Assembly: GCA_035503055.1 (NCBI GenBank)
Contig: DATJTV010000314.1
Location: 1 to 10,502, forward strand
DNA: 10,502 bases
Reading direction: 5' to 3'
Source: JAKAWQ01 sp035503055
GTDB taxonomy: Bacteria; Pseudomonadota; Alphaproteobacteria; Acetobacterales; Acetobacteraceae
The stretch's first letter is position 1. Every line of letters begins with the position of its first letter. Positions 1 through 5,820 of this stretch are shown here, in pieces. The notes under the pieces were generated by a model. It worked only from the letters and a program-made list of their open reading frames with translations, made no database searches and was not told where the DNA came from. A program made the translations under genes and the position numbers.

Positions 1-114
1 GGGCGAAGCGCGTTCCGCGCTTCGCCCAAACCGCCCTCAGCGCCTGCCAAAACGAAAGGGTTCCAAGGGCTCAGCCCTTGGCAGGGGGTCCAGGGGGACA
101 GCGTCCCCCTGGCC
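1..114 (-). repeat. Three-hairpin intergenic repeat, left copy (truncated by window edge)
   Basis: Read on the minus strand, this begins at the base after the DUF815 stop codon and holds three inverted repeats. The first has 10-bp arms at 90-99 and 103-112 with a 3-nt loop (CCAGGGGGAC pairing with GTCCCCCTGG). The second has 9-bp arms at 63-71 and 73-81 (CCAAGGGCT pairing with AGCCCTTGG). The third has 12-bp arms at 1-12 and 16-27 (GGGCGAAGCGCG pairing with CGCGCTTCGCCC). The same architecture appears in reverse orientation at 10383-10500, including the linker words GGAACCC and CGCTGAG. It could end or stabilise the 3' end of the DUF815 transcript, but there is no clear U-tract, so a dispersed palindromic repeat is the safer description. 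Confidence 0.8.
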
Positions 115-966
115 TTACGTCTCAGCGCGGCCGAGGCGGCCTGCGAGGTCTTGGATGAACTGCCAGGCGACCCGTCCCGAGCGGGCGCCGCGTGTGACCG
201 ACCATTCCACCGCCTCGGCGTGCAGCGCCTCGTGTGTGATGGGGAGGCGGAAGTGCTCGGCGTAGGCGTCGACCATGGCGAAGAACGTCTCCTGGTCGCA
301 ATTGTGAAAGCCGATCCAGAGCCCGAACCGGTCCGAGAGCGAAACTTTCTCCTCGGTGGCTTCGGAGGGGTTGATGGCGGTCGAGCGTTCGTTCTCGATC
401 ATGTCGCGCGGCATCAGGTGGCGGCGGTTCGAGGTCGCGTAGAAGAGGACGTTCGGCGGCCGTCCTTCGATCCCGCCGTCGAGGATGGATTTGAGCGCCT
501 TGTAATCGGTGTCCTCGCGTTCGAAGGAGAGGTCGTCGCAGAAGACGAGGAAGCGGCGGGTGCTGGCGCGAAGGAGGCCGAGCAGGGTCGGGAGGGAGGC
601 GATGTCCTCGCGGTGGATCTCGATGAGGGCGAGGCGGCCGGGCGGGTTGTTGGTGGTGGCGTGGGCTGCCTTGACGAGCGAGGACTTCCCCATGCCGCGC
701 GCGCCCCAGAGCACGGCGTTGTTCGCCGGGAAGCCCGCGGCGAAGCGTTCGGTATTCTCGCAGAGGATGCGGAGCTGGCGGTCGATCCCCTTGAGCAGCT
801 CGATGCCGACGCGCGCGACCACGGGCACCGGCACGAGGCGGGGCGGGCGGGGGTGCCAGACGAAGGCGTCGGCGGCGGCGAAGTCGGGCGGCGCCGGGGG
901 CGGCGGTGCGAGGCGTTCGAGGGCCTCGGCGATCCGGCTCGCCAGCGCGATCAGGTGGTCTTCCAT
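115..966 (-). CDS. DUF815-family AAA+ ATPase
   Basis: Encodes 283 residues. The start is taken at ATG 966-964 (protein MEDHLIALASR), because translation from further upstream adds a low-complexity basic leader and runs into the yajC promoter region. The Walker A motif is visible at residues 88-96 (GARGMGKSS). A Walker B-like strand ending in two aspartates (FLVFCDD) lies at about 139-145. A sensor-like stretch YATSNRRHL and a conserved SLSDRFGLWIGF segment follow towards the C-terminus. These are family hallmarks of DUF815 (IPR008533-type) predicted ATPases, whose substrate is not established. No signal peptide or membrane segment is seen, so the protein is presumably cytoplasmic. It is divergent from yajC across an 80-bp gap, an arrangement I recall as common in alphaproteobacteria. 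The family call is firm; the cellular role is unknown. Confidence 0.9.
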   Translation of the reverse strand: MEDHLIALASRIAEALERLAPPPPAPPDFAAADAFVWHPRPPRLVPVPVVARVGIELLKGIDRQLRILCENTERFAAGFPANNAVLWGARGMGKSSLVKAAHATTNNPPGRLALIEIHREDIASLPTLLGLLRASTRRFLVFCDDLSFEREDTDYKALKSILDGGIEGRPPNVLFYATSNRRHLMPRDMIENERSTAINPSEATEEKVSLSDRFGLWIGFHNCDQETFFAMVDAYAEHFRLPITHEALHAEAVEWSVTRGARSGRVAWQFIQDLAGRLGRAET

Positions 967-985
967 CGGCGGGCCGGCCTCGGGG

Positions 986-1014
986 TTGACGCGAAGGGGG
1001 CGGACACTATGGTC
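986..1014 (+). promoter_or_regulatory. Predicted sigma-70-type promoter for yajC
   Basis: A TTGACG box at 986-991 is followed after 17 bp by TATGGT at 1009-1014, close to the consensus spacing. Transcription would begin around 1020, giving a 5' leader of about 27 nt. A weak AGG ribosome-binding site lies at 1036-1038, eight bases before the yajC ATG. It sits in the divergent gap between the DUF815 gene and yajC. Predicted from sequence alone. Confidence 0.5.
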
Positions 1015-1046
1015 CCGGGCGCACCACCGCAACCCAGGTTCATCCG

Positions 1047-1403
1047 ATGCTGATCACTCCGGCCTTTGCCGCGGCCGCTCCCGGCGACATGCTTGGCACG
1101 GCCACGCAATTCCTGCCGCTGGTGCTGATCTTCGGGGTTTTCTACCTGCTTCTGATCCGTCCGCAGCAGACCAAGCAGCGTGAGCTGCGCCGCCAGATCG
1201 CCGCGATCAAGCGGGGTGATCGCGTGGTCACCGCGGGCGGCATCGTGGGCACCGTGCAGCGCGTGCGCGAGGGTGCCACGGAGGTCGAGGTCGAGATCGC
1301 GCCCAACGTGCGTGTGCAAGTGGTGCGCGACACCATCACCGGCATTGTCAAGCCGCAGGCCGCGAACGATTCCAAGCCCGCCGGGGAAGCCAAGACGAAC
1401 TGA
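1047..1403 (+). CDS. yajC: Preprotein translocase subunit YajC
   Basis: A 118-residue protein of typical YajC length. A short alanine-rich N-terminus is followed by one hydrophobic membrane span at about residues 21-37 (QFLPLVLIFGVFYLLLI). The family-diagnostic RPQQ motif follows at 38-41, then a charged segment (KQRELRRQ) and the small cytoplasmic YajC domain with GDRVVTAGGIVGTV. YajC is an inner-membrane accessory subunit that associates with SecDF and the SecYEG channel in protein export. In many alphaproteobacteria secD and secF follow directly. Here the next gene is sodB on the opposite strand, its stop only 14 bp from the yajC stop, so secDF must be elsewhere if present. The ATG at 1047 is supported by the promoter-like sequence just upstream. 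Confidence 0.95.
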   Translation: MLITPAFAAAAPGDMLGTATQFLPLVLIFGVFYLLLIRPQQTKQRELRRQIAAIKRGDRVVTAGGIVGTVQRVREGATEVEVEIAPNVRVQVVRDTITGIVKPQAANDSKPAGEAKTN

Positions 1404-1417
1404 AGCGCGCGCCGGTC

Positions 1418-2026
1418 CTATGCGGCCTTGAGCGCGGCCTCCGCGAATTCGTAGTTGGCGAGCTTGTCGAGCCAGTTCTGGAGGTAGTCGGGGCGGCGGT
1501 TGCGGAAGTCGAGATAGTAGCTGTGCTCCCACACGTCGCAGCCGAGCAGGGCCTTGCCTTCGCCGGTGGCCAGCGGGTTCGAGCCGTTCGGCGTGCGGGT
1601 GATCTTGAGCTTGCCGTCCTGGCCCAGCACGAGCCACGCCCAGCCGGAGCCGAACTGGCCGACGCCCGCGGCCTTGAAGGCGTCCTTGAACGCGGCGACG
1701 GAGCTGAAGTCGGAGGTGAGCTTCTTCTCGAGCGCGCCGGGGATGCCGCCGCCCGTGGGGCTCATCGCCGGCCAGAAGAGCGTATGGTTCCAGTGCTGGC
1801 CGGCATTGTTGAAGACGCCGGCGAGATCGGGCTTGCCGTTCGAGAACAGCACGATCTCGTCGAGGGATTTCCCTTTGAGCGCGTCGTTCTTCTCGACGAA
1901 GCCGTTGAGTGCGGTGACGTACGCCTGGTGGTGCTTGCCGTGGTGGAGCTCGAGCGTCTCCTGGCACATGCCGTTGGCCGCGAGTGCGCTGTGGGCGTAG
2001 GGAAGGGCGGGAAGTTCGAAGGCCAT
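1418..2026 (-). CDS. sodB: Superoxide dismutase, iron type
   Basis: A 202-residue protein that matches the Fe/Mn superoxide dismutase family end to end, from MAFELPALPYAHSALA to the C-terminal helix. It would convert superoxide to oxygen and hydrogen peroxide in the cytoplasm; no export signal is seen. The four expected metal ligands are His28 (LHHGKHH), His81 (WNHTLFW), Asp164 and His168 (CDVWEHSYY). Gln77 in the AGQHWNH segment is the outer-sphere glutamine position typical of Fe enzymes, whereas Mn enzymes usually carry glycine there, so Fe or cambialistic use is likely. A strong GGAGGA ribosome-binding site lies at 2035-2040, eight bases before the ATG. The gene converges on yajC and diverges from the squalene-synthase-like gene. 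No terminator is seen in the 14-bp convergent gap. Confidence 0.96.
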   Translation of the reverse strand: MAFELPALPYAHSALAANGMCQETLELHHGKHHQAYVTALNGFVEKNDALKGKSLDEIVLFSNGKPDLAGVFNNAGQHWNHTLFWPAMSPTGGGIPGALEKKLTSDFSSVAAFKDAFKAAGVGQFGSGWAWLVLGQDGKLKITRTPNGSNPLATGEGKALLGCDVWEHSYYLDFRNRRPDYLQNWLDKLANYEFAEAALKAA

Positions 2027-2094
2027 GGGGCGCGTCCTCCAATCGAGTGGGGCATCGAACAGGAGCGGAGCCGGGCGAGGGCGAAGCGGGCCCT

Positions 2095-2123
2095 TAGCTA
2101 TGACCGCGGAAGGAGGGCGTCAA
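2095..2123 (-). promoter_or_regulatory. Possible promoter for sodB
   Basis: On the minus strand a TTGACG box (2123-2118) is followed after 17 bp by TAGCTA (2100-2095). Only the first two bases of the latter match the -10 consensus, although CATAGCTAA slightly upstream is AT-rich in an otherwise GC-rich region. It lies about 70-95 bp upstream of the sodB ATG and in the divergent gap with the NDUFAF6-like gene. No iron-regulator box was recognised. Weak prediction. Confidence 0.35.
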
Positions 2124-2155
2124 GGCAGCGGGGAAGATGCCGTGCAGGGGCTCTG

Positions 2156-2950
2156 TTGAAGCCGGGCGCCGGTTTGAGCGCGGCGGGCGCGCTCGTCCGC
2201 CGCAACGATCCCGATCGCTTCCTTGCCGCGCTGTTCGCGCCGGCGTCGGCGCGCGAGACGCTGTTCGTGCTCTACGCCTTCAATATCGAGCTGGCTCGCG
2301 CGTGCGAGGTGGCGCGCGAGCCGCATGCTTCGCTCATCCGGCTGGCCTGGTGGCGCGAGGTGGTGGAGGGTGCGGAGCGGCGGCACGAGGTCGCGACGCC
2401 GTTGGCGGCGGCGCTGGCGGACGGGCGTCTCGATCCGGCGGCGCTCCTCGCGCTGATCGATGCGCGCGAAAGCGAGGTCGTGCCGGAGTTCGCGACCCTC
2501 GCCGATTGGCGCGCGCATCTGATCGCGGGCCAGGGCGGACTGGCGGTGGCGGCGGGAAAGGTGCTCGGCGTGGAGGCGGCGCCGGCGCTCTGCGGTTTCG
2601 GCGCGGCCTACGGGGCCGCGCGGCTTCTCGGCAGCGTTCCGGCGCTGGCCCGCCGGGGCAGGGCGTTGCTGCCGGCCGATATTCTCGCCGCCCATGGGCT
2701 TTCGGCCGAAGCCGTCGTCGCGAGCCCCGATGCGCCGGCGCTCGCGGCGGTCCGCGGGCAGCTTGCGGGCGAGGCGGCCGCGTGGCTCGCCGAGGCGCGC
2801 CGCGCGAAGCTGCCGCGCGCGGGGCTGCCGGCGGCCTTGCCTGCCGTGCTCGCCGCGCGCGACTTGAGGCGCCCGGGCGAGGTGCCGCTTCCGCGCGGGC
2901 TGGGCGCGCGGCTTGCCGTGCTCATGGCAGCGCTTCGCGGCCGCGTCTGA
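2156..2950 (+). CDS. NDUFAF6-like squalene/phytoene synthase-family protein
   Basis: The proposed start is TTG 2156, with AGGGG five bases upstream (2146-2150). It gives 264 residues and about 20 residues before the conserved VRRNDPDRFLAALFAP block, normal for the family. The frame stays open far upstream, but that part overlaps sodB antisense and has no family similarity. The fold is recognisable from LYAFNIELARACEVAREP (about 39-56), IRLAWWREVVE and RGRALLPADILAAHGL. The aspartate-rich motifs that bind prenyl diphosphate in true squalene/phytoene synthases are absent: AFNIELARACE replaces DDxxD, and LLGSVPAL (157-164) replaces LRDVxED. This matches the NDUFAF6-like branch, in which the mitochondrial member is a respiratory complex I assembly factor. 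A non-catalytic assembly role is therefore inferred; synthesis of a terpenoid is less likely. No membrane segment is obvious. Confidence 0.8.
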   Translation: MKPGAGLSAAGALVRRNDPDRFLAALFAPASARETLFVLYAFNIELARACEVAREPHASLIRLAWWREVVEGAERRHEVATPLAAALADGRLDPAALLALIDARESEVVPEFATLADWRAHLIAGQGGLAVAAGKVLGVEAAPALCGFGAAYGAARLLGSVPALARRGRALLPADILAAHGLSAEAVVASPDAPALAAVRGQLAGEAAAWLAEARRAKLPRAGLPAALPAVLAARDLRRPGEVPLPRGLGARLAVLMAALRGRV

Positions 2951-3019
2951 CGCCCGCTTTCCCATCCGGCCGGGATCGGCTTTAACGTCGCGCGCCGCCA
3001 CGCCGGAAGGGAATGGGAC

Positions 3020-3799
3020 ATGCCGCGACTGGCCGCCAATCTCTCCATGATGTTCAACGAGGTGCCGTTCCTCGATCGCTTCGAGCGGGCCGCCAAGGCG
3101 GGCTTCACCGCCGTCGAGTACTTGTTCCCGTACGAGTTCCTGGCGCCCGATATTGCAAGCCGCCTCAAGGCGAACGGGCTCGCGCAGGTGCTCTTCAATG
3201 CCCCGCCCGGCAATTGGGCGGCGGGCGAGCGCGGGCTCGCCGCGGTGCCGGGGCGGGAGGCCGAGTTCCGCGAAGGCTTCTTGAGCGCGCTCGACTATGC
3301 CGCAGCACTCGATTGCCGCCAGGTGCACGTGATGGCGGGCATCCTGCCGCCCGGCGTCGCCTCGCTCGCCGCGGCGAGCGTCTATGCCGCCAACCTCGCC
3401 TGGGCGGCCGAGCAGGCGGGCAAGGCGGGTGTGAAGATCCTGCTCGAGCCGATCAACCACCGCGACATGCCGGGCTATTTCCTCAACACCACGCGCCAGG
3501 CGGCCGACATCATCGCCGGGCTCGGCAGCGAGCATATCGGGTTGCAGTTCGATCTCTATCACTGCCAGATCACGGAAGGCGACGTGACGCGGCGGATGGC
3601 GGAGCTTCTGCCGCTCATCCCGCACATGCAGATCGCCGACGTGCCGGACCGCCATGAGCCGGGCACCGGCGAGATCGGCTGGGAGTACGTCTTCCGGCGG
3701 ATGGATGCCCTGGGCTATGCCGGCTTCGTCGGCTGCGAGTACCGCCCGGCCGGCGATACCGAGGCCGGGCTCGCCTGGCGCGCGCGTTTCGGCGTTTGA
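3020..3799 (+). CDS. hyi: Hydroxypyruvate isomerase (TIM-barrel)
   Basis: A 259-residue protein, the usual size for the Hyi family of xylose-isomerase-like TIM barrels. Expected metal and acid-base residues are visible: Glu143 in LLEPINHRDMPGYFL, Asp178 in LQFDLYHCQI, Gln204 in HMQIADVPDRHEPG and Glu240 in GCEYRP. It would interconvert tartronate semialdehyde and hydroxypyruvate (EC 5.3.1.22) in the cytoplasm; the close relative OtnI (2-oxo-tetronate isomerase) cannot be fully excluded by reading alone. A GGAAGGGA ribosome-binding site at 3005-3012 lies seven bases before the ATG. It is followed after 23 bp by the reductase gene that uses tartronate semialdehyde, which supports Hyi over OtnI. 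Glyoxylate carboligase, the usual partner, is not in the window. Confidence 0.88.
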   Translation: MPRLAANLSMMFNEVPFLDRFERAAKAGFTAVEYLFPYEFLAPDIASRLKANGLAQVLFNAPPGNWAAGERGLAAVPGREAEFREGFLSALDYAAALDCRQVHVMAGILPPGVASLAAASVYAANLAWAAEQAGKAGVKILLEPINHRDMPGYFLNTTRQAADIIAGLGSEHIGLQFDLYHCQITEGDVTRRMAELLPLIPHMQIADVPDRHEPGTGEIGWEYVFRRMDALGYAGFVGCEYRPAGDTEAGLAWRARFGV

Positions 3800-3822
3800 G
3801 ATCGGCAAGGGAGGAGAAGGCG

Positions 3823-4704
3823 ATGCGGATCGGTTTCATCGGGCTCGGCATCATGGGGCGCCCGATGGCGCAGAATCTCGCGAAGGCCGGGCACGCGCTC
3901 GTCGTGCCGGAGCGCAAGAGCCTTGCAGCCGAGATGCGGAGCGCGGCGAGCGTCGTCGCGGACGCGAAGCACGTCGCCGCCGAGGCCGAGATCGTCATCC
4001 TGATGGTGCCCGATACCCCGGACGTCGAGCAGGCGCTGTTCGGCCCCGCGGGCGTCGCCGAGGGGCTCAAGCCCGGCACGCTGGTGATCGACATGTCTTC
4101 GATCGATCCGATCGCCACGCGCGACTTCGCGGCGCGCGTCAATGCGCGCGGCTGCGACTATCTGGACGCGCCGGTCTCGGGCGGCGAGGTGGGGGCGAAG
4201 CAGGCGAGCCTCACGATCATGGTCGGCGGGCCGAAGGCGGCCTTCGAGCGCGCGCTGCCGCTCTTTCAGCTCATGGGCAAGACGATCACCCATGTCGGCG
4301 AGAAGAACGGGGCGGGGCAGATCTGCAAGGTCGCCAACCAGATCATCGTCGCATGCAATATCCAGGCCGCGGCGGAGGCGCTCGTCTTCGCCGCCAAGGC
4401 CGGCGCGGATCCGGGCGTCGTGCGCAAGGCGATCCTCGGCGGCTTCGCGGGCTCGCGCGTGCTCGAGGTGCATGGGGAGCGGATGCTGACCCGCGCCTTC
4501 GCGCCGGGCTTTCGAATCCGCCTGCACGAGAAGGATCTCTCGCTCGCGCTCGGCGCCGCGCGCCAGCTCGGGCTGGCGCTGCCGAACACCGCGCTCGCCC
4601 AGCAGATGTTCCAGGCGGCTTCGGCCAACGGCCAGGCGGAGTCCGATCACTCGGCGCTCGTCACCGCCGTCGAGCTTCTGGCCGACAAGCGGCTCGGAAC
4701 CTGA
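3823..4704 (+). CDS. glxR: 2-hydroxy-3-oxopropionate (tartronate semialdehyde) reductase
   Basis: A 293-residue member of the 3-hydroxyisobutyrate dehydrogenase superfamily. The start is ATG 3823, with AGGAG at 3812-3816 spaced six bases; the reading frame opens further upstream but the Rossmann strand MRIGFIGLG begins right here. The nucleotide-binding motif GLGIMG is at residues 7-12. The substrate motif DAPVSGG lies at 115-121. The catalytic lysine is Lys169 in GAGQICKVANQ, with Asn172 next to it. The enzyme reduces tartronate semialdehyde to D-glycerate with NAD(P)H (EC 1.1.1.60), in the glyoxylate/glycerate route. Co-directional placement 23 bp after hyi indicates an operon. Other beta-hydroxyacid dehydrogenases share these motifs, so the substrate assignment relies partly on the neighbour. 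The symbol garR would be equally apt. Confidence 0.88.
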   Translation: MRIGFIGLGIMGRPMAQNLAKAGHALVVPERKSLAAEMRSAASVVADAKHVAAEAEIVILMVPDTPDVEQALFGPAGVAEGLKPGTLVIDMSSIDPIATRDFAARVNARGCDYLDAPVSGGEVGAKQASLTIMVGGPKAAFERALPLFQLMGKTITHVGEKNGAGQICKVANQIIVACNIQAAAEALVFAAKAGADPGVVRKAILGGFAGSRVLEVHGERMLTRAFAPGFRIRLHEKDLSLALGAARQLGLALPNTALAQQMFQAASANGQAESDHSALVTAVELLADKRLGT

Positions 4705-4722
4705 AGCCGGAGCCTTTCCGAA

Positions 4723-4761
4723 TCACAAAACTGTGACATCCGACGCGTTTCTGATATCAGG
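4723..4761 (+). promoter_or_regulatory. Promoter with two overlapping palindromes upstream of the XRE regulator
   Basis: Two short palindromes stand out as AT-rich in this GC-rich gap: TCACA-AAAC-TGTGA at 4723-4736 and the perfect 10-mer CTGATATCAG at 4751-4760. A plausible sigma-70 promoter overlaps both. GTGACA at 4733-4738 (five of six matches to TTGACA) shares the right arm of the first, and TATCAG at 4755-4760, after 16 bp, lies within the second. The start of transcription would be near 4767, giving a leader of about 60 nt to the ATG at 4827. Binding here by the gene's own HTH product would block its promoter, so autoregulation is a reasonable inference. Confidence 0.5.
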
Positions 4762-4826
4762 GCGCGGGGGTTGGCGAAGCGGGCCTGGCCGCCGGGGGCC
4801 AGTCAGGCCGGACGGCAAGGGAAGAC

Positions 4827-5705
4827 ATGCGGTTCAACGAAATCGGACAGCAATTGCGTGCGTTCCGGCTCGAATCGGGCCTCCGGGCGGAAGAGGTTGC
4901 AGCGCGGCTCGGCGTTTCGCGGGCGGCCCTCTATCGCTACGAGAAGGGCGAGGTCATCAAACTCGACACGGTCAAGCGACTGGCCGAGCTGCTGAAGATC
5001 TCGCCGCTTTCGCTGCTCGGGATCGGCATCGAGTACTACACGCGCCCGGCGGGATTCTTCGAGCGGCTTCGGCAGATGGAGGAGACCGCCGACCAGGTCC
5101 TCCAGCTCGAAGGGCCGTTCTGCTACCTCACGACGTCCGACGCCTATGACGCCGCACTCCGCGAGGTGTTCGACGCGGCGGCGGAGCGTGCGCCCGCGCC
5201 CGCGGGTGCGGGCCTCCGCGCGGCGGCCGACCAGGTGCTCGGCATTCTCGCGCAGCGCAAGCGCGCCTACGCGGCGCGGCGGCCGAACGTCATCGCCCTG
5301 ATCTTCGCCTCCGAGATCGAGCGGTTCCTCGGCGCCGGCATCGCCGGGCTGGTCAGCCTGCCGGAGCGGTTGCGCCGGCATTGCCGCGAGATCGCGGCGG
5401 CGGAAGTGGAGCACATCGTCTCGCTGATGGAGGCCGAGCCGATCGGCGTGCAGTTCGGCCTCCTCACCGGCGCCCAGCCGACCGGTGCCTTCAGCATTCT
5501 GCGCACCCGCGATCGGATGGCGCTCTCGCTCAATCCCTTTCGGCTGGACACCCATCCCTCGGACCAGACGGGGGTGGCGATGATCACCCACTCGGACGAG
5601 GCGGCGGGTGCCCATCAGCGCATCGCCGAGGTGCTCTGGCAGGACGCCCTCAAGGGTCCCGCCGGAGCAGGCCGGATTCGCGAGCTTCTGGCGGCCGCGC
5701 GCTAG
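4827..5705 (+). CDS. XRE-family helix-turn-helix transcriptional regulator
   Basis: A 292-residue protein. The N-terminus (about residues 5-59) is a Cro/CI-type HTH: IGQQLRAFRLESGLRAEEVAARLGVSRAALYRYEKGEV, with the recognition helix around SRAALYRYEKG. The remaining 230 residues are not a domain I recognise. They contain YYTRPAGFFERLRQMEE, an alanine-rich segment near 115-130, and a beta-rich stretch GVQFGLLTGAQPTGAFSILRTRDRMALSLNPFRLDTHP that could form a ligand-sensing fold. No peptidase, cupin or IrrE motif was seen. The start is supported by AAGGGA at 4817-4822. It lies 122 bp downstream of glxR in the same direction, so it may sense a metabolite of the glyoxylate/hydroxypyruvate route, but this is inference. 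Its TAG stop lies inside the stem of a repeat. Confidence 0.85.
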   Translation: MRFNEIGQQLRAFRLESGLRAEEVAARLGVSRAALYRYEKGEVIKLDTVKRLAELLKISPLSLLGIGIEYYTRPAGFFERLRQMEETADQVLQLEGPFCYLTTSDAYDAALREVFDAAAERAPAPAGAGLRAAADQVLGILAQRKRAYAARRPNVIALIFASEIERFLGAGIAGLVSLPERLRRHCREIAAAEVEHIVSLMEAEPIGVQFGLLTGAQPTGAFSILRTRDRMALSLNPFRLDTHPSDQTGVAMITHSDEAAGAHQRIAEVLWQDALKGPAGAGRIRELLAAAR

Positions 5706-5756
5706 AGCGGGATGCGTTCGCTCGGGCTCACGCATCCCGCTCTAGGTCTTTGTTTT
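5702..5756 (+). repeat. 16-bp perfect stem-loop repeat, terminator-like, containing the regulator's stop codon
   Basis: Arms at 5702-5717 (CTAGAGCGGGATGCGT) and 5730-5745 (ACGCATCCCGCTCTAG) pair over 16 uninterrupted base pairs with a 12-nt loop. The T-rich run TCTTTGTTTT follows at 5747-5756, so the element could act as an intrinsic terminator for the regulator gene. Stem-loops of the form CTAGAGCGG...CCGCTCTAG followed by a T-rich tract are dispersed repeats in many alphaproteobacterial genomes. The TAG at 5703-5705 closes the upstream reading frame. Confidence 0.8.
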
Positions 5757-5759
5757 CCC

Positions 5760-5818
5760 GCGTGATTCACGCCTTCGGTGATTCAACCTTCGGCGATCAC
5801 GCTCAAGAGCGTGATCGC
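5760..5818. repeat. Palindromic and direct-repeat cluster before the glycosyltransferase gene
   Basis: A 13-bp palindrome GCGTGA-T-TCACGC lies at 5760-5772. Two related direct repeats follow: TGATTCACGCCTTCGG starts at 5763 and TGATTCAACCTTCGG at 5779. They lead into a second palindrome with 12-bp arms at 5793-5804 and 5807-5818 (GCGATCACGCTC, AA, GAGCGTGATCGC). This may be the distal part of the stem-loop repeat that starts at 5702. No promoter is evident. Confidence 0.7.
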
Positions 5819-5820
5819 GC

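Noticed and set aside
1523..2155. N-terminal extension of the NDUFAF6-like protein
   Set aside because: The frame is open but runs antisense through sodB and gives sequence with no family resemblance; the TTG at 2156 has a ribosome-binding site and gives a family-typical N-terminus.
2951..3019. Operator shared between hyi and the XRE gene
   Set aside because: Neither the TCACA-TGTGA nor the CTGATATCAG palindrome recurs here; only weak GC-rich symmetry (ATCC...GGAT) is visible.
2120..3808. Long open frame on the minus strand (562 codons)
   Set aside because: It lies antisense to the NDUFAF6-like gene and hyi, its protein is arginine/glutamate-rich low complexity, and long antisense frames are expected at this GC content.
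4723..4736. CRP/FNR-type operator
   Set aside because: A CRP site has TGTGA first and TCACA second with six bases between them; here the half-sites are in the reverse order with four bases between, so it is a different palindrome.
5746..5820. CRISPR array or small RNA gene
   Set aside because: The repeats are too few, too short and not separated by unique spacers, and no promoter plus terminator pair defines an RNA gene; palindromic repeat DNA explains the pattern.
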